Below are positions 1-22,930 of a stretch of DNA of 64,000 nucleotides, one piece after another. The notes under the pieces are model-generated. The model saw nothing but the letters and a program-made list of their open reading frames with translations, was not told where the DNA came from and did not search any database. Source of the stretch: Daphnia carinata (taxonomy: Eukaryota; Arthropoda; Branchiopoda; Diplostraca; Daphniidae); contig NC_081338.1 in the NCBI RefSeq assembly GCF_022539665.2, positions 3,905,679 through 3,969,678 of the forward strand, read 5' to 3'. Each line of letters opens with the position of its first letter. Position 1 is the first letter of the stretch. Both the position numbers and the translations under genes were made by a program.

Positions 1-725
1 GGCCTGTCGATATGCTTGAAACCAGCACAAAGCAAAGTTACACCTTGCCCATTAATAATCCCTCCCTCTTTTGATTTCGTCGTTTGAGCGTGTTGAAACG
101 ATCATTGCACAACGGCGGACAGGAAGTTGAGGAGGGGTAGAGGGTTGGTTGAATACAAGGGGGAGGGTGACTGACTCGCTGATTGGATCATATTGTGATC
201 CGGAAATGGCGACTTTAGAAGCAGTTTAACAGACCATTAATAAACTTCAAAGTTTTTCTGGGGGATTTTGGGGGCCCGTGATGAGGCGATTAGGTAACGA
301 CTTGAAAAAGAAAAAAAAAAACGAAGGGAGTAAAAATTCCGTCTTAGTGTAAATAACTTTCCCCATATGCCAAGAAGGGTGAGCAGCTGCTACTGATCAT
401 GTGACCCTCGACGACCCTCTCTCTTTCCTTTTCCTTCGTTCTTCCTGCAGTTCCTACTCCCCCCCCACCAACGATCTTGGAGTTCTCACTATCTCTTTCT
501 TGGCCCAACTCTTAAAACAAAAAAATAAAGGAAAACGCAATTTCCATTTTCTGGAACATGAGCTGCACACTTGCACCCCCAAGCCTCTTGCTTTAGTGTG
601 TTGTTATTTGAAAATGGAGGGAATAGTTTGTGGCTGAGACAGAGAGAAGGACTTCTGTGTGTTGGAAGGACAAGTTGTTGTCACTTCCGGATTTCAACGA
701 CGTGTTTGTTTGTTCCATGATATAG
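1..725 (+). other. Probable intron upstream of the kinase exons
   Basis: No exon of the kinase is recognisable here. The exon at 726 begins directly after the glycine-rich ATP loop, so that loop must lie on an exon to the left of the window. The stretch ends in a polypyrimidine-poor acceptor, ATATAG, at 720-725. It has intron-like composition. The open frame at 401-637 has no recognisable protein content. Confidence 0.6.
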
Positions 726-9840
<9,115 letters not shown>

Positions 9841-11340
9841 AACGGGAGGAAAGAAAAAATGACAGCGTGAGCAAAAATAGATGACAAGTCGCGAAACACC
9901 GGAGAAACAGCAGATAAAAAAGCAATAGTAATAACATTTATTAGTACACAAGCTCAACATTCAAAGAGGTAAACAAACAAAAAAAGAAGAAGAAAAAAAA
10001 AAATGGGGGAAGAACAAGAAGAAAAATTTTACCAAAACAGGGCACATCTAAGGGAATCGATCATGCTGTACTTACGCCACATTTGATACAACATTTAAAT
10101 TGACTCATCACGGGCCGTAAGAACAATATTTAAGTTCGTACATTAGTAAAAGAAGGAAAAAAATTGGGAAAAAAACAAAAACAAACAAACAACAAAAGGC
10201 GAAAAAGTCGTTTCTCATCACGCAGACTTCAGTTGCCTTTCGGGAAGAATCCAAAAGAAAAAAAATGAATTAAATAACAACTTTTTTTTTTCTCTTTTTT
10301 TTTTTTTTTGAATGGGGTGTTGGGGGGAAGGGGAGGGCCTTGTAAATATTTCATATGCATCTGAGAAATGGGCAAACAAAAAAAAAAAAAAACGTAAGCC
10401 AGACATAGAAAAATTTCCTTTTCAGCAAGCTTTAATTCTAAAATAGAACCCGTAGATCGACCATACATCGCCCTATTTTTGGTACTTTTTACACCCAATC
10501 AGCTTCCTTTATCCTTTATGGTTCCTTTCCTACTCCTTTGATCGTATATGTTGCTTTTTTTTTTTTCCCTGTTCTTTTCTTGTCGATAATATACCCCCTC
10601 CCCTTCTCCCTACACCCATTTTTGGTGTACGTGAACACACACAGACACGGGCAATAGATCCAGCTTCGAGAATCGAAAGATGTCTTTGAAGAAGTATGGT
10701 GTAAAAAGGTTGTGGCAAATCATCTGCACCTTTATTTTGTATCTTTTGGAATATTATCCCCGTAGCGTTATTTTTTTTTTTTTTCATTGAAAAAATTTGA
10801 ATGGCCTTTCAGAATCGTTTACACACATCAAAAGAGAAAATTTTCCCTTTTTTTTTTTTTTTACAAAATGAAATAATAATAATTTTGTCCTCTGTCGCCA
10901 CGTTTTTTTTTTCTACAATTTGGAATAGAAAACCCTGTTTGTGCTGTGCTGTGTGTTTGTTTTGACGTACACGATGTTTTGTTGTGTATGTGCGATCAAT
11001 TATCGTGTTTCTATTTTTCAACGTCTTCATGAATTCCCTCCCCAGGACACCTGGAAAACACAGGCGATCCAGCGTCATTCGTTTCCCCCCTCTCTTGCTT
11101 CACATCCTTCCGATTCAAATCGATCCTGTCTTTTTCCTTGTTCCTTCCGCCCGCTCTCACTCATCCAATCTGCTGTTCTTTACTCGCCACCGATCCACAT
11201 TGATGATGATGTGCACGATTTTTAACCAAACTGGGGCTTTTCTGTTTCATCAAAGAGTTAAAAAGATTGAAGCAAAAAATAAAAATAAAAAAAAAGTGAA
11301 AAATAATACAGAGGTAACACATTGATCAATCCAATTTACA
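9841..11340 (+). other. Probable 3' UTR and downstream flank of the kinase gene
   Basis: Sequence after the TAA stop at 9838-9840 is AT-rich with long A and T runs and no credible coding frame on either strand. An AATAAA-containing A-rich stretch near 11275-11300 could be the polyadenylation region. The true 3' end cannot be fixed from sequence alone. Confidence 0.45.
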
Positions 11341-11926
11341 CTCATTCCCAGCACATCAAACGCATGTGTGTAAAACACTACAGCAAAAACTTGGTAAGTT
11401 GCAGGAAGAGTCAGTTTGCAGCACTAAGAGATGGTTAATTGCCAATTCTACAATACATAATTGTTGCCTAGTAGATGTAATCAAATCCATGAATTCGTTC
11501 ACCAGTAATATGTGTTTAAAGTGAATGTAATTTTCACCTTGGAAGTTTGAATAGGGAAGTGTTTTTACATTTCTGCTTGTGTGGCAACACAGCATTGAAA
11601 GTCGATCTTCGAACGTATGACAGTTTCTCAAGTAGACTTTTCAACGTGAGTGGAATATTGCAAATCAAATCTGAACGTTTCGTAGTAGCGTTGTTCGTGT
11701 TTCGAAGTGTTGGTGACGCACTTCATTTTGATTAGACATTCATGTTAGGGAAACATAGCTCAAGCTGGATATTGCCTAGTGATATTTAGGATGTTACATT
11801 TCAAGTCCTGTTTGATGGCACACAGGTGATGAATTTTTTATAGTATTTGCAGTGTTTTGCAACAAAGATGTAAACTGTAAAATCTGTGCAGACAATGAAC
11901 AACCAAAAACACAAAAAAAAACAAAT

Positions 11927-13068
11927 GACTACATGGATAGCAATCATTTCCCAATGCAACAAAATATTCATAGTTTGTAGCAGAAGATTTTTTGGTAAAT
12001 AAACCTAGAAGACATTCTTAAAGAGTGCTATTTGCTAATATTCTGCAAGAATAGGATCACCCATTTACTTCTGTCTGGTAATAACCATGTCTGTTCCACT
12101 ATCCCCTTAATTCTGATTACAAAATTAAGGGGATGGTTTTAAAACATTTGCTTCGATTATTATGTGTGTGGTAGTGATTTGAAGTGGTATACAGGTCGTA
12201 CCTGAAAACTGAACTTTAAGAACTTTGAAAGGCCATGTTATGTTCATTTGCTATAGTTTACGTTTGAAACTACGCAGATCTTTTGTAACTTGTGAAAGAG
12301 AACATAGTTCATTTTTTAAATTTTCGAAATTTTAACTTTCAGTACAACTTCCGGTTTGAAAATGCCTAATAACTCACCATCTGTTGGTCTGAATGAAAGA
12401 AGAACCACATTTTCGTAGTCCTCGTGAAATTTGGGGTCGTATCCATGTGTCAGTAGGAAATACCCGAAAATCGTCAAAAATCGCAAATTTCCCTGAACTA
12501 TAGTTCAGGAAAAATCGCGATTTTGGCCAAATTGGACTTTTCGCCAAAAACAGGTCAAAATAGGTCAGACACACCTTAAATTTCGCGAGGATCATGAAAA
12601 TCATATTTGTTTTGTTGTGGACCCAGTATTTCTGGAGATATAGGCTACTTCCGGTCACTTCCGGTTTAAAAAAATTTTTCAACTTGGCAAAAAGTAAAAA
12701 ATTAACATTAATAAGCCAAACATTTTAAGCATTTTGATCATATATGAAATGGTGTAGTGGCTTCTTTCGTGCTTGTTTTGTTACTTTAGTGTTAGTTGAA
12801 AACATAGCATCCTGTGTATTACATCAGTTCCATCATTATTGGTCCTTGGTTTAGAAAATAATCCAATAATTCTTGGAAAACACTCTGACTAGTTTTCAAA
12901 CTTGTGTCTTTTTAATATTTCGTGGAACCATAGTCGTACTTTATTCGCTTATATATCAATGTTATGTTGTTTTTTGGTCTAATTTATTTACATGTGTTAT
13001 GCAGGAAAAACAGGAAACAAAGTCCTGCCTTTTGCTAAGCTTCGCCTTCTCTCTTCTCGCCTTTTTTG
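11927..13068 (+). repeat. Left arm of a large inverted repeat
   Basis: This stretch is the reverse complement, with scattered mismatches, of parts of about 26940-29196. Matching landmarks are ATGACTACATGG at the outer end, a 12-bp hairpin (ATCCCCTTAATT / AATTAAGGGGAT) at 12101-12134, an open frame at 12374-12682, and the CGCCTTCTC motif at the inner end near 13040-13065. The right arm has about 1.1 kb of extra sequence (roughly 27230-28335) and an expanded minisatellite at its inner edge. A partial third copy is at about 34845-34945. It is an unclassified mobile-element family; the arm's frame of about 100 residues resembles no protein I know. Confidence 0.8.
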
Positions 13069-14360
13069 TTTTATTAATATAACAGTTATATTTTCTGCAA
13101 CATCAAAAATATGATGGTGTAACCTTTAAATGTTTATGGATTAATTTCATAGACATTCGAATAATAATTCGAAGGATTCGAGTCGCAATGATGTGTAAAT
13201 GGTTGAAAGGTACTGGATCGACAGCAGTAAGGGTAAACTAAAAAAAATTGAATGGAAGTTTACCCTATTCGGTTTTATAAATAAAAGAAGCATAATATTT
13301 AAGAATTACAAAAATCATTGTTATGCATGGTTTGAAAAAAAGAAAAATATAGTAGATAATCGCAATAACGGCAATACCGATGTTCATCCTATAATCCTAT
13401 TCCAATGCAAGGGTAGGGTAAGACAAGAGGAAGGGGAAAACATATAGGAAAAATGGCAACGTGTTGGCCGAGTTTCAGTTTATGCTGTTGGCGGCTGAAA
13501 GTTCGTTACATTGGTTCAGACATCGACGAATGCTACAATTAATACCACCAGTAACCAGTTGCAGTGAGTAATATGTAATAAGTACATGGTAATTATCGTG
13601 ATCGACGTTTTCATGAATCTATTGAAGGAAGAGAAACAATAGAAAGCCTACACTGTACATTTTACCTAAACTTGTTTCACAAGCGGATCCATTATGCACG
13701 TGTCACAACCAGCCAGCAGAAAAATTATACTGAGTTACATTTCTCACTTATGGATAAATAAGGTTTGAATTTCTGAAATATAATATCTTGGATCATAATA
13801 AATAAGAATTTACTTACAGGCAATAATACTGAAGCTGTTAAATGTGGGATAATTTGTTAATTGAAAACAGTGTTTGAACCTAGTTCATTCTGAAAATGAG
13901 TCAGCTGTTTTACGATAGAATTTTACTTCTTAACACCTACTAAGAAATATTTCTCTTGATAGGTAATTATGAATTATTCCCATTTATGCTAGACCTTTCT
14001 TGTATTTACTTTAGGTATCGGTTTGTGGTTCAACGGAAGTTTAATGGAAAAGCTTTGAAGTGAATCATAGGCTATTAAGTAAAAGAAATTCCGTAAAGAG
14101 GGGAGGATGTGCTGTTCGCTTTCCACAAAGGCCTCATGTTTTAACATAGCAATATCAGCTAAATTACTTTTTTCTTTAGTTTTATGAAAGGCCTTGCTAT
14201 GGATACCCACCCAATTATCGTTTTACGATGAGCCTCAAGCGGTTCTATCCTGTCTCCATGGGGTATCAATTTACCAACATGTTATGATTGACAGTTTGAA
14301 AGTAGGATCTTCATTCCTTTTACAGGTGGGAGACTGGTATGACGAATTCAGGCCCGGAAG
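13069..14360. other. No gene recognised
   Basis: AT-rich sequence between the left repeat arm and the helicase pseudogene. Short open frames (for example 13199-13447) show no known motif. The missing N-terminal part of the helicase, which in Vasa holds RGG repeats or CCHC knuckles, could have been here but is not recognisable. Confidence 0.5.
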
Positions 14361-14370
14361 CTGTGATATG

Positions 14371-16365
<1,995 letters not shown>

Positions 16366-16644
16366 TAACTCAATGTCGTTCACGTGGTTGGCTCATTTCG
16401 AGTAATCCTAAATCAAAATTCTTATCGAAGAACATCTTGGAACTTACCTGCGGTGTCTGTTTGGAAATTTGATTACGTGTTTATTTTGCTAACCAGATAC
16501 TTGAATATAGAACAAACTCATTTTGTTTAAGGTAAAAGTTAATGGGGAAAATTTTGTATTGTTCTTTTCCATGTTTTGCTGGGGTTTTTTTTTTATTTAT
16601 CAGAGAACTACATAGTCATCAAAATCTCAAACAATGTATGTAAG

Positions 16645-16718
16645 GACAGTTATGGCATAATGGTAGCATGCTGTCCTACAATGTGAAAGGTCTGTGGTTC
16701 GAATCCCAGAATGGTTAA
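16645..16718 (+). other. tRNA-like sequence (degenerate)
   Basis: It carries an A-box-like TGGCATAATGG and a B-box GGTTCGAATCC at tRNA spacing, but the anticodon stem does not pair well. It is probably a tRNA pseudogene or the head of a short interspersed repeat. Confidence 0.5.
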
Positions 16719-16869
16719 TATTGCTTGGCGTGGTCATCACAGAAATTAACTGGAACGATGGCGTGGTCGTCCTAGAAAAGTTCTGGGATGCAACCGATCG
16801 TCGAGAAGAAAGAATTTTTGTCATTTTTCGTTATTTCGATAAATAAACATGTGCTGTGAAGAAAAGTAC

Positions 16870-16945
16870 GCGCCTGGCGAATCCTAGTATTGAACCCTAG
16901 ACCTTCGGCTTCTGAAGCCGATGCTCTACCATTAAGCTATTTCAC
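16870..16945 (-). other. tRNA-like sequence with a good anticodon stem
   Basis: On the minus strand there is an A-box-like AATGGTAGAGC and a 5-bp anticodon stem TCGGC/GCCGA around the loop TTCAGAA (nominal anticodon CAG). The B-box is GGTTCAATAC, which departs from the consensus. The acceptor stem pairs at about 6 of 7 positions. Leu(CAG) tRNAs have a long variable arm, which is absent, so this is more likely a tRNA-derived repeat than a working gene. Confidence 0.5.
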
Positions 16946-18974
16946 ATATTTTAATACTACTATTACTAATAGTAAATTTAGGAATTCGTTTTGGACTTAG
17001 AAAAAAAACGGAAGCTTCCCTTTCGTTGCCTGACCATCCACTGGCTCAGAACATTGAAGCCAAGACCCAGGCCACTTGGCTTTACCGAATACCGTTACCT
17101 AATATACCCGGAAACCTATTTTTTTTTCTCAGACGGACGTTTTGTTATTACGCCGTCATTTGTACGTCAAAACCACAATTTTTCTGTAGGATAACTTTAA
17201 CAGGTCCGACTTCGTTTTTTTTTTTTGCTTTTCCGTTTTTTCTACTTGCCTATCCCTTGCGCCGTCATTTGTACGCCAAAACCACAAGTTTTCCGCAAGG
17301 TGTTTTTTTTTTTTTAACAGAACCCGCTTCGTTTTATTTAATTTTTTTTTTTTGGCTTTTTCTTTTTTTTTGTACCTGCCAATTGGTTGCGATGGCAATG
17401 GCGCATTTAGCGTCGAAACAAAAAACAACCATTACCACAATTCCAAATACTCTTCGGACCATTGTGTACTTGTCAAACACTACAGGGCAGCACAGAAGAC
17501 GAGACGAGGAGCAGACGAGAGGCATTAGAGCGCAAAGTAACCAAGTCAATTGAAAGGGGGAGGATTTAGGGATGGTAAGGTTGATAAACTAAACAATTTT
17601 GTGTGTACATACATATTTACATATAATTAAATATACCTATAATTTGCCTAAAAACAGGTCTTTCTACTCAGGAAATTTCTTTCTTTTTTTCTTTTGTTTT
17701 CTCTTCGAAAACAGGAAAGAAATAAAGAAAGAGAAAATAGATTTATACTTAAAAGTGGAGGTAGTGACTACGACTTGTTTGCTTGGGCATTGGTCAACAG
17801 AAGGTGCATAGATGGAACATCACTTAGAGGCTAAGTCCTTAATGACACCAAGCACAAGGTAGAAAACTTTATTTTGAAAGTATGGTTTTTTTGTCTAATT
17901 AATCAAGAATAGTTACCTTGCAGATTCATAGTTGCATGGTTCTCTTGATTTTATTTAAAAAACTCAACATCTTCAACCAGCAATACCTTCAACACTTTTT
18001 CACCTGACATAAGGTCTGGAAACTCCAAAGATCCATGTCTCCAATGAGAGCTGATATCGTACATGACAAGCAGGTTGTGTGTTTTGGGTGATATGGTACT
18101 AATATTAACCACAAATATGTCAAAATTACTAGTAAAATTACACTGAATCTTGCAGTGAAGGCTAGGCAGATACCTTGGGGATATGAAGATTTTGGTAGCA
18201 CAGTAAATTCCTACAGAAGAGTAGAGACCAAATTATCCTTTCTCGAGGAATCCATCAATCTTACATTCCAAATTTTTCTTGTTGCTTAAAGCCAAAACCA
18301 ATTTAAGCTATTGTTTACATAAAGATAGTTGTTTACATCAATTTAAAGAAGTAAACATTACATTTCCACCTTCTGAGACATATTTCCAGTGTTTTATAGT
18401 TCTGATGCTTCTGTAAGAAAAAACTTGATTCTCTGCTAATATGCTAGAATTCTACTATACCAATTCCCGAACAGGCTGACAGGTTGTGGTTAGAGAAAGG
18501 CCTCATGATTCTTGAATTGAAAGCAGGGACACAGCCAGGTCACTTGAAACAAGTAAACGAATATATAATCAGATGTTTACAAAAACAAATGTAAAATGAT
18601 ATGTACAATGAAAGAGCAGTACAGCCTCTGAGACTGTGCCAGAAGTGGTTATGCTGAAACATGGTGGAAAAAACGTAAAAAGTTATCCTACCCTTGATTG
18701 CTGGATTACTTATGTATGTATGTGTAGCTATGTTCCTGAAATGAAAATGCACACTGTGAACGTGACAACATTCACTGCGAAACCAACAAAAGGAACCAAA
18801 GCTATGCAAACATACGAGACGAAAGTTTGTGTGATACCGAATTGTCTACGTCAAATAGGTTGTGGAAGAGTTCCATAAGTCGACTGTTGTTGCACGCAAC
18901 TGGACAACAAGTGGAAATGGAACGGCGCGGCAAGAGACGAAACGGATTAAACGCCACGTGATATCTAACAACAA
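16946..18974. other. No gene recognised; local duplicated motif
   Basis: The only structure seen is an imperfect direct repeat: CGCCGTCATTTGTACG followed by CAAAACCACAA occurs at about 17151-17180 and again at about 17261-17288. Short open frames in this interval have no recognisable domains. Confidence 0.5.
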
Positions 18975-19805
18975 ACAGGGATCCATTACCCTAAAAAAAA
19001 AGATAATTTCGTTTTCTTTCGTTTTGCTGCTATCGCTATCTACCGGTCAGATTTTTAGTTAATTCTCTACATACACCCAACGAAGTAAGCCCGACTTAAT
19101 AAGCCCGAGTTTTCCGGTCGGGCTTAATTTTTTTTTTCTGAAAAAACTGACACTTATCGGAATTGGTTGAATATCACAGGGTATATTCAAAATTGAATAT
19201 TGATTCCGGGAAATTGCTGTTTTCTAAAATTAAGTAAATCAATTTTGAAATACACCGAATATTTGACACAATGCTAGCGTGCCAGTACCCTACAGCACTT
19301 GCGCGATGCCGCAGACATATTCGGTGTACTTCAAAAACGATAAACTTCATAAAAAAAAATAGTAATTTTTCCGGAATCAGCATTCAACTTTGAGTATACC
19401 CTGTGGTATTGAATCAATTCCGATGAATGTCAGTTTTTTCAGAATTTTTTTTAAGCCCGACGGAGAAAAGTTGGGCTTATTCAGTATGGCGTATTTAGTC
19501 GGGCTTAAAATGTTTTTCGATCAGTGTATGTAGAGAATTAACTAAAAAGGTGACCGTTAGATGGCGATAGCAGTAAAGCGGAAAAAGGCCAATATTTTTT
19601 TATGGCAATCCGTTTTACACACAAAAAAAAAAAATTTCGCCAAAAAAAAAAAATCACACTTTTTTCTTTTTTCCGACACGTAGCCATCTACCGCTCAGAC
19701 TCGTTATTACTGGCGTAGGCAATTTCAGTCCATTGGATGTCATTCGCAGTTAGTTCAGTAACGTGGATGGAGAATAACGCGTGGCTGGAGGAACAATTGA
19801 AAAAT

Positions 19806-20820
19806 GGATAAGATAATACGACAAAAGGATGGTAAGAATAAACATTATTATATTGGTTTTGAATTATTAATTATTGTTTATTAGATCAAATTATGAAGCT
19901 GCAGGCCCAATTATTGGAACAACACAAAATATTAGATAACAGCAAAGCTAAGGATGGTAAGGCCTAATACGTAATGATTCTATTTATTTGCTTTTATTCA
20001 TTTGTGTTTTGTAGCTCAAATTTTGAGTCTACAAGCTCAGCTAGGGGAAACGAACAAATTGGAATGACCAGTTTCCAAACAGTGAAGGAGGTTTTTCCAA
20101 ACTCATCCCTAACTGAACATGAGTATGAATTGGCATTAGGTGAACACAGTCAGGTACCTAAACTTTTCAAATAAGAATTCAAAATAAGTATAGAATTTTA
20201 ACAAACAATTATTTATTGTGTAGTTATTCAGTCTACCACCTGACAGTGTGTTAAAGTTAAATTCTGTTAGTGCTGCACTAAAAGAATTATTAGTAATAAG
20301 TCCATGCAGCGAAGGAAGTGAACAATTGTGGGACCGTATTTGGGCTGAAAATGGGTGTGGTACGGAAACCCAGAAATAGCATGAGTTCAACATAAAACAT
20401 GAGTTAGGTACTTTTCGGTTTTTTGTCAATCGAAAAAGTATTTTTAATGCTATTATTTTGCATTCACAGAATTTTAATGGGGGATCAAGTCAAGTCTGGA
20501 AGTGTTACAGGATGGAAGAGTGAGCCTACAGTTGAAAAACACTGAAAGTGCATTACCATTAAGGTATGAGGTAAAGTAATAGAGTATGCAAATTGTCTAA
20601 TGAGAAGTACCATCTTGTGTGAATGAATCCTGTGTAACAGCAATCCTTTATAGTTCTGTCACAGCTAGAAGCCTCAAATAATTCTGCTTCTCTGGCTAAA
20701 GAACAACTTGTCCTTTACGTTCAGAGTGTTGGTGAAGCTGGGTACTTAAATGGCCCTAAAGATGTTTCATTTCGTTGGCATTGCAGCGATGAACATCATA
20801 CATGGACTTTTTAGGTATGA
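19806..20820 (+). pseudogene. Element-encoded coiled-coil protein, left-arm copy (broken)
   Basis: The first exon reads MDKIIRQKD, then a GT-AG intron, then a heptad-like stretch (DQIMKLQAQLLEQHKIL), another intron, and AQILSLQAQLGETNKLE running into a stop at about 20066. Downstream frames contain FQTVKEVFPNSSLTEHE, LFSLPPDSVLKLNSVS and ENGCGTET segments in shifting frames. The mirror copy in the right arm (about 24380 down to 23560, minus) keeps the coiled-coil exon open. No known domain is recognised. It could be an accessory protein or the N-terminus of a transposase. Confidence 0.5.
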
Positions 20821-21299
20821 AAGGATTTTTCTTCAAATAATTTTGAATTTATGACAAAGCATTTCTCCTGCTTTTTGCCAACCATGTCTAATCTACCAAA
20901 AAAAATTTTATCCTATAGGAAAGGATTTTCATGTACTGGGAACACAACTATCAACAATGCAATATTCTAGGGGTGCTATTTTATCATTCAAGAGCCTTAT
21001 ACAATGATTTTCATCTGCTATTTGTATGGCTTTTCCCAAGCTTCTGCCAGAAGTTGAATCTATAAGTCATGTAAGTCACATGAGCAACAATTGAGATGCT
21101 TAATGGTGTTGTTTTTCTTTTCTCAGTATAGGTTAATAGTAACATTGGATCTGAAAAGATTCTTGGTTGGGGCAAGACACTGAATAAATTGTATTGATTG
21201 GATGGATGACATGACATTTCTATACTTAATTCGGATTCCCCAGACGGTATTTGATATTAAAAAAATTGAAGTGCATATCTGGGCTCCCTTCTTTTCTGA

Positions 21300-21660
21300 A
21301 GCCCCGTTTCCCCTTGACTCGTAATAAGCCCGTAGGGGGTCATGCCCCTACTGTACGGTATATATAAAAACAACATATACCGAGGTTTGGAGGGCTCTGG
21401 CCGGAAAGGGGACGTGGGGTGCCGCTTAGTCCGATGATGTGTTCACGGAGGGCGATGTGGCTACCCACAAATCCGAACTAAAGGTTAATCGCTCCTGTAA
21501 AAATGTTCCAAATCTTCAGCTCTTCTTCCGGCTTCTCTTAGCCAATCACCGGGTAATCTCCCCGGTGGGTCAACAAGGCAGTGTCTCCCCCTGCCTGGGT
21601 TGACGGCAACTTTTGAAAGGGCTATTGTGCCTTTTTAAAGTTGCAAAAATAATTGTAATG
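21300..21660. other. Hairpin-rich block, copy 1 (left arm of palindrome 1)
   Basis: Consecutive stem-loops are visible: 21332-21351 (GTAGGGG/CCCCTAC), 21356-21382 (CGGTATAT/ATATACCG), 21532-21545 (GGCT/AGCC), 21547-21567 (CACCGGG/CCCGGTG), 21569-21604 (GTCAAC and AGGCAG pairing with CTGCCT and GTTGAC) and 21606-21644 (GCAACTTT, AAAGG pairing with CCTTT, AAAGTTGC). The same block recurs inverted at 22510-22930 and again at 57595-57965 and 58910-59300. There is no long ORF. It may be a structured RNA, a promoter region (it includes TATATAAAAA) or a transposition or replication signal. Confidence 0.65.
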
Positions 21661-21858
21661 TGCAGAGAATTGTCAATAAATTTTTTATTATAAAATTTTT
21701 TTGCAAATTTTGTTTCTTTCGCTGTCTGTTTTCACACATTACATTTATCATCTTTTTTTTATTTAGCTTTCTCAATTCTCCTTTATTGTTTAAGCCACGT
21801 TTAATAGTAAGCATTGTTTCCTGTAAGCATAGTTTATCTGTAAGCATTCAATTATTAT

Positions 21859-21924
21859 CGAGGGATCGAACCCTAGATGTTCGGCATTCCGCGCCGATGC
21901 TTTACCAATGAGCCATGAATCATA
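21859..21924 (-). other. tRNA-like sequence 1 in the loop of palindrome 1
   Basis: Minus strand: A-box-like TGGCTCATTGG, anticodon stem TCGGC/GCCGA, B-box GGTTCGATCCC. The acceptor stem is poor. A counterpart lies at 58199-58255. Confidence 0.5.
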
Positions 21925-22040
21925 TGATGTCAAGTTGGCTTTTTTCTAGTCACTTGCGGACTTGCATTTACACTTTGAATAAAACTGAAATGCAATACTG
22001 CAATATTATCTTCTCCATTTAGATGTAGATTTTTATACAT

Positions 22041-22108
22041 CTAGTAAGGTTTGAACCCAGGGTATCAGTTATCGCAGCTGAATGCTCTACCACAGAGCTA
22101 TGGACATT
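22041..22108 (-). other. tRNA-like sequence 2 in the loop of palindrome 1
   Basis: Minus strand: A-box-like TAGCTCTGTGGTAGAGC and B-box GGTTCAAACC are present. The anticodon loop is oversized, so it is probably not functional. A counterpart lies at 58379-58440. Confidence 0.5.
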
Positions 22109-22204
22109 ATATAAGCAATACAAAGATAAACATATAGTTGTGAAAGACTGCATAAACATCCTAGACGATAACATATGATATGCGATAATAAAAAATTTAT
22201 ATAT

Positions 22205-22276
22205 ATCTCGTGGCTCAATGTTAGAGCATCGGCGTTGCACGCTGAATGTCTGAGGATCGATTCCCATGCGAGTAAA
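22205..22276 (+). other. tRNA-Ala(TGC)-like sequence 3 in the loop of palindrome 1
   Basis: Plus strand: A-box TGGCTCAATG, anticodon stem TCGGC/GCTGA around the loop GTTGCAC (nominal TGC), B-box GATCGATTCCC. The acceptor stem is short and imperfect. A counterpart lies at 58541-58609. Confidence 0.5.
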
Positions 22277-22509
22277 ACAATATACAAATACAAAATTACT
22301 TCAGAAAATATCAAGGTATTCCTTGTCTAAGTTCATGAATTCAAAAAGTGTAATAAATAATAATTGAATACTTACAGATAAACGATACAACGGTGGCAAA
22401 AACAATAAAATTGAATTGCGCAATCTGAATAAAAAAAAAAGTTGATAAATGTAATGTGTGAACAGACAATGAAGGAAACATTTTGCAAAAAAATTTTATA
22501 AAAAAAAAT

Positions 22510-22930
22510 TTATTGACAATTCTCTGCACATTACAATTATTTTTGCAACTTTAAAAAGGCACAATAGCCCTTTCAAAAGTTGCCGTCAACCCAGGCAGGG
22601 GGAGACACTGCCTTGTTGACCCACCGGGGAGATTACCCGGTGATTGGCTAAGAGAAGCCGGAAGAAGAGCTGAAGATTTGGAACATTTTTACAGGAGCGA
22701 TTAACCTTTAGTTCGGATTTGTGGGTAGCCACATCGCCCTCCGTGAACACATCATCGGACTAAGCGGCACCCCACGTCCCCTTTCCGGCCAGAGCCCTCC
22801 AAACCTCGGTATATGTTGTTTTTATATATACCGTACAGTAGGGGCATGACCCCCTACGGGCTTATTACGAGTCAAGGGGAAACGGGGCTTCAGAAAAGAA
22901 GGGAGCCCAGATATGCACTTCAATTTTTTT
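22510..22930. other. Hairpin-rich block, copy 2 (right arm of palindrome 1)
   Basis: Reverse complement of the block at 21300-21660, apparently identical at every site I compared in the hairpin core, including variants that differ from the second palindrome (for example GTGGGTAGCCACATCG here against GTGGATAGCCACGTCG at 59110). Confidence 0.65.

Noticed and set aside
21300-21660. Known snRNA, 7SK or RNase P RNA
   Set aside because: A short likeness to the 7SK 5' hairpin (GGGCGAT..GGCT) is not supported by the rest of the block.
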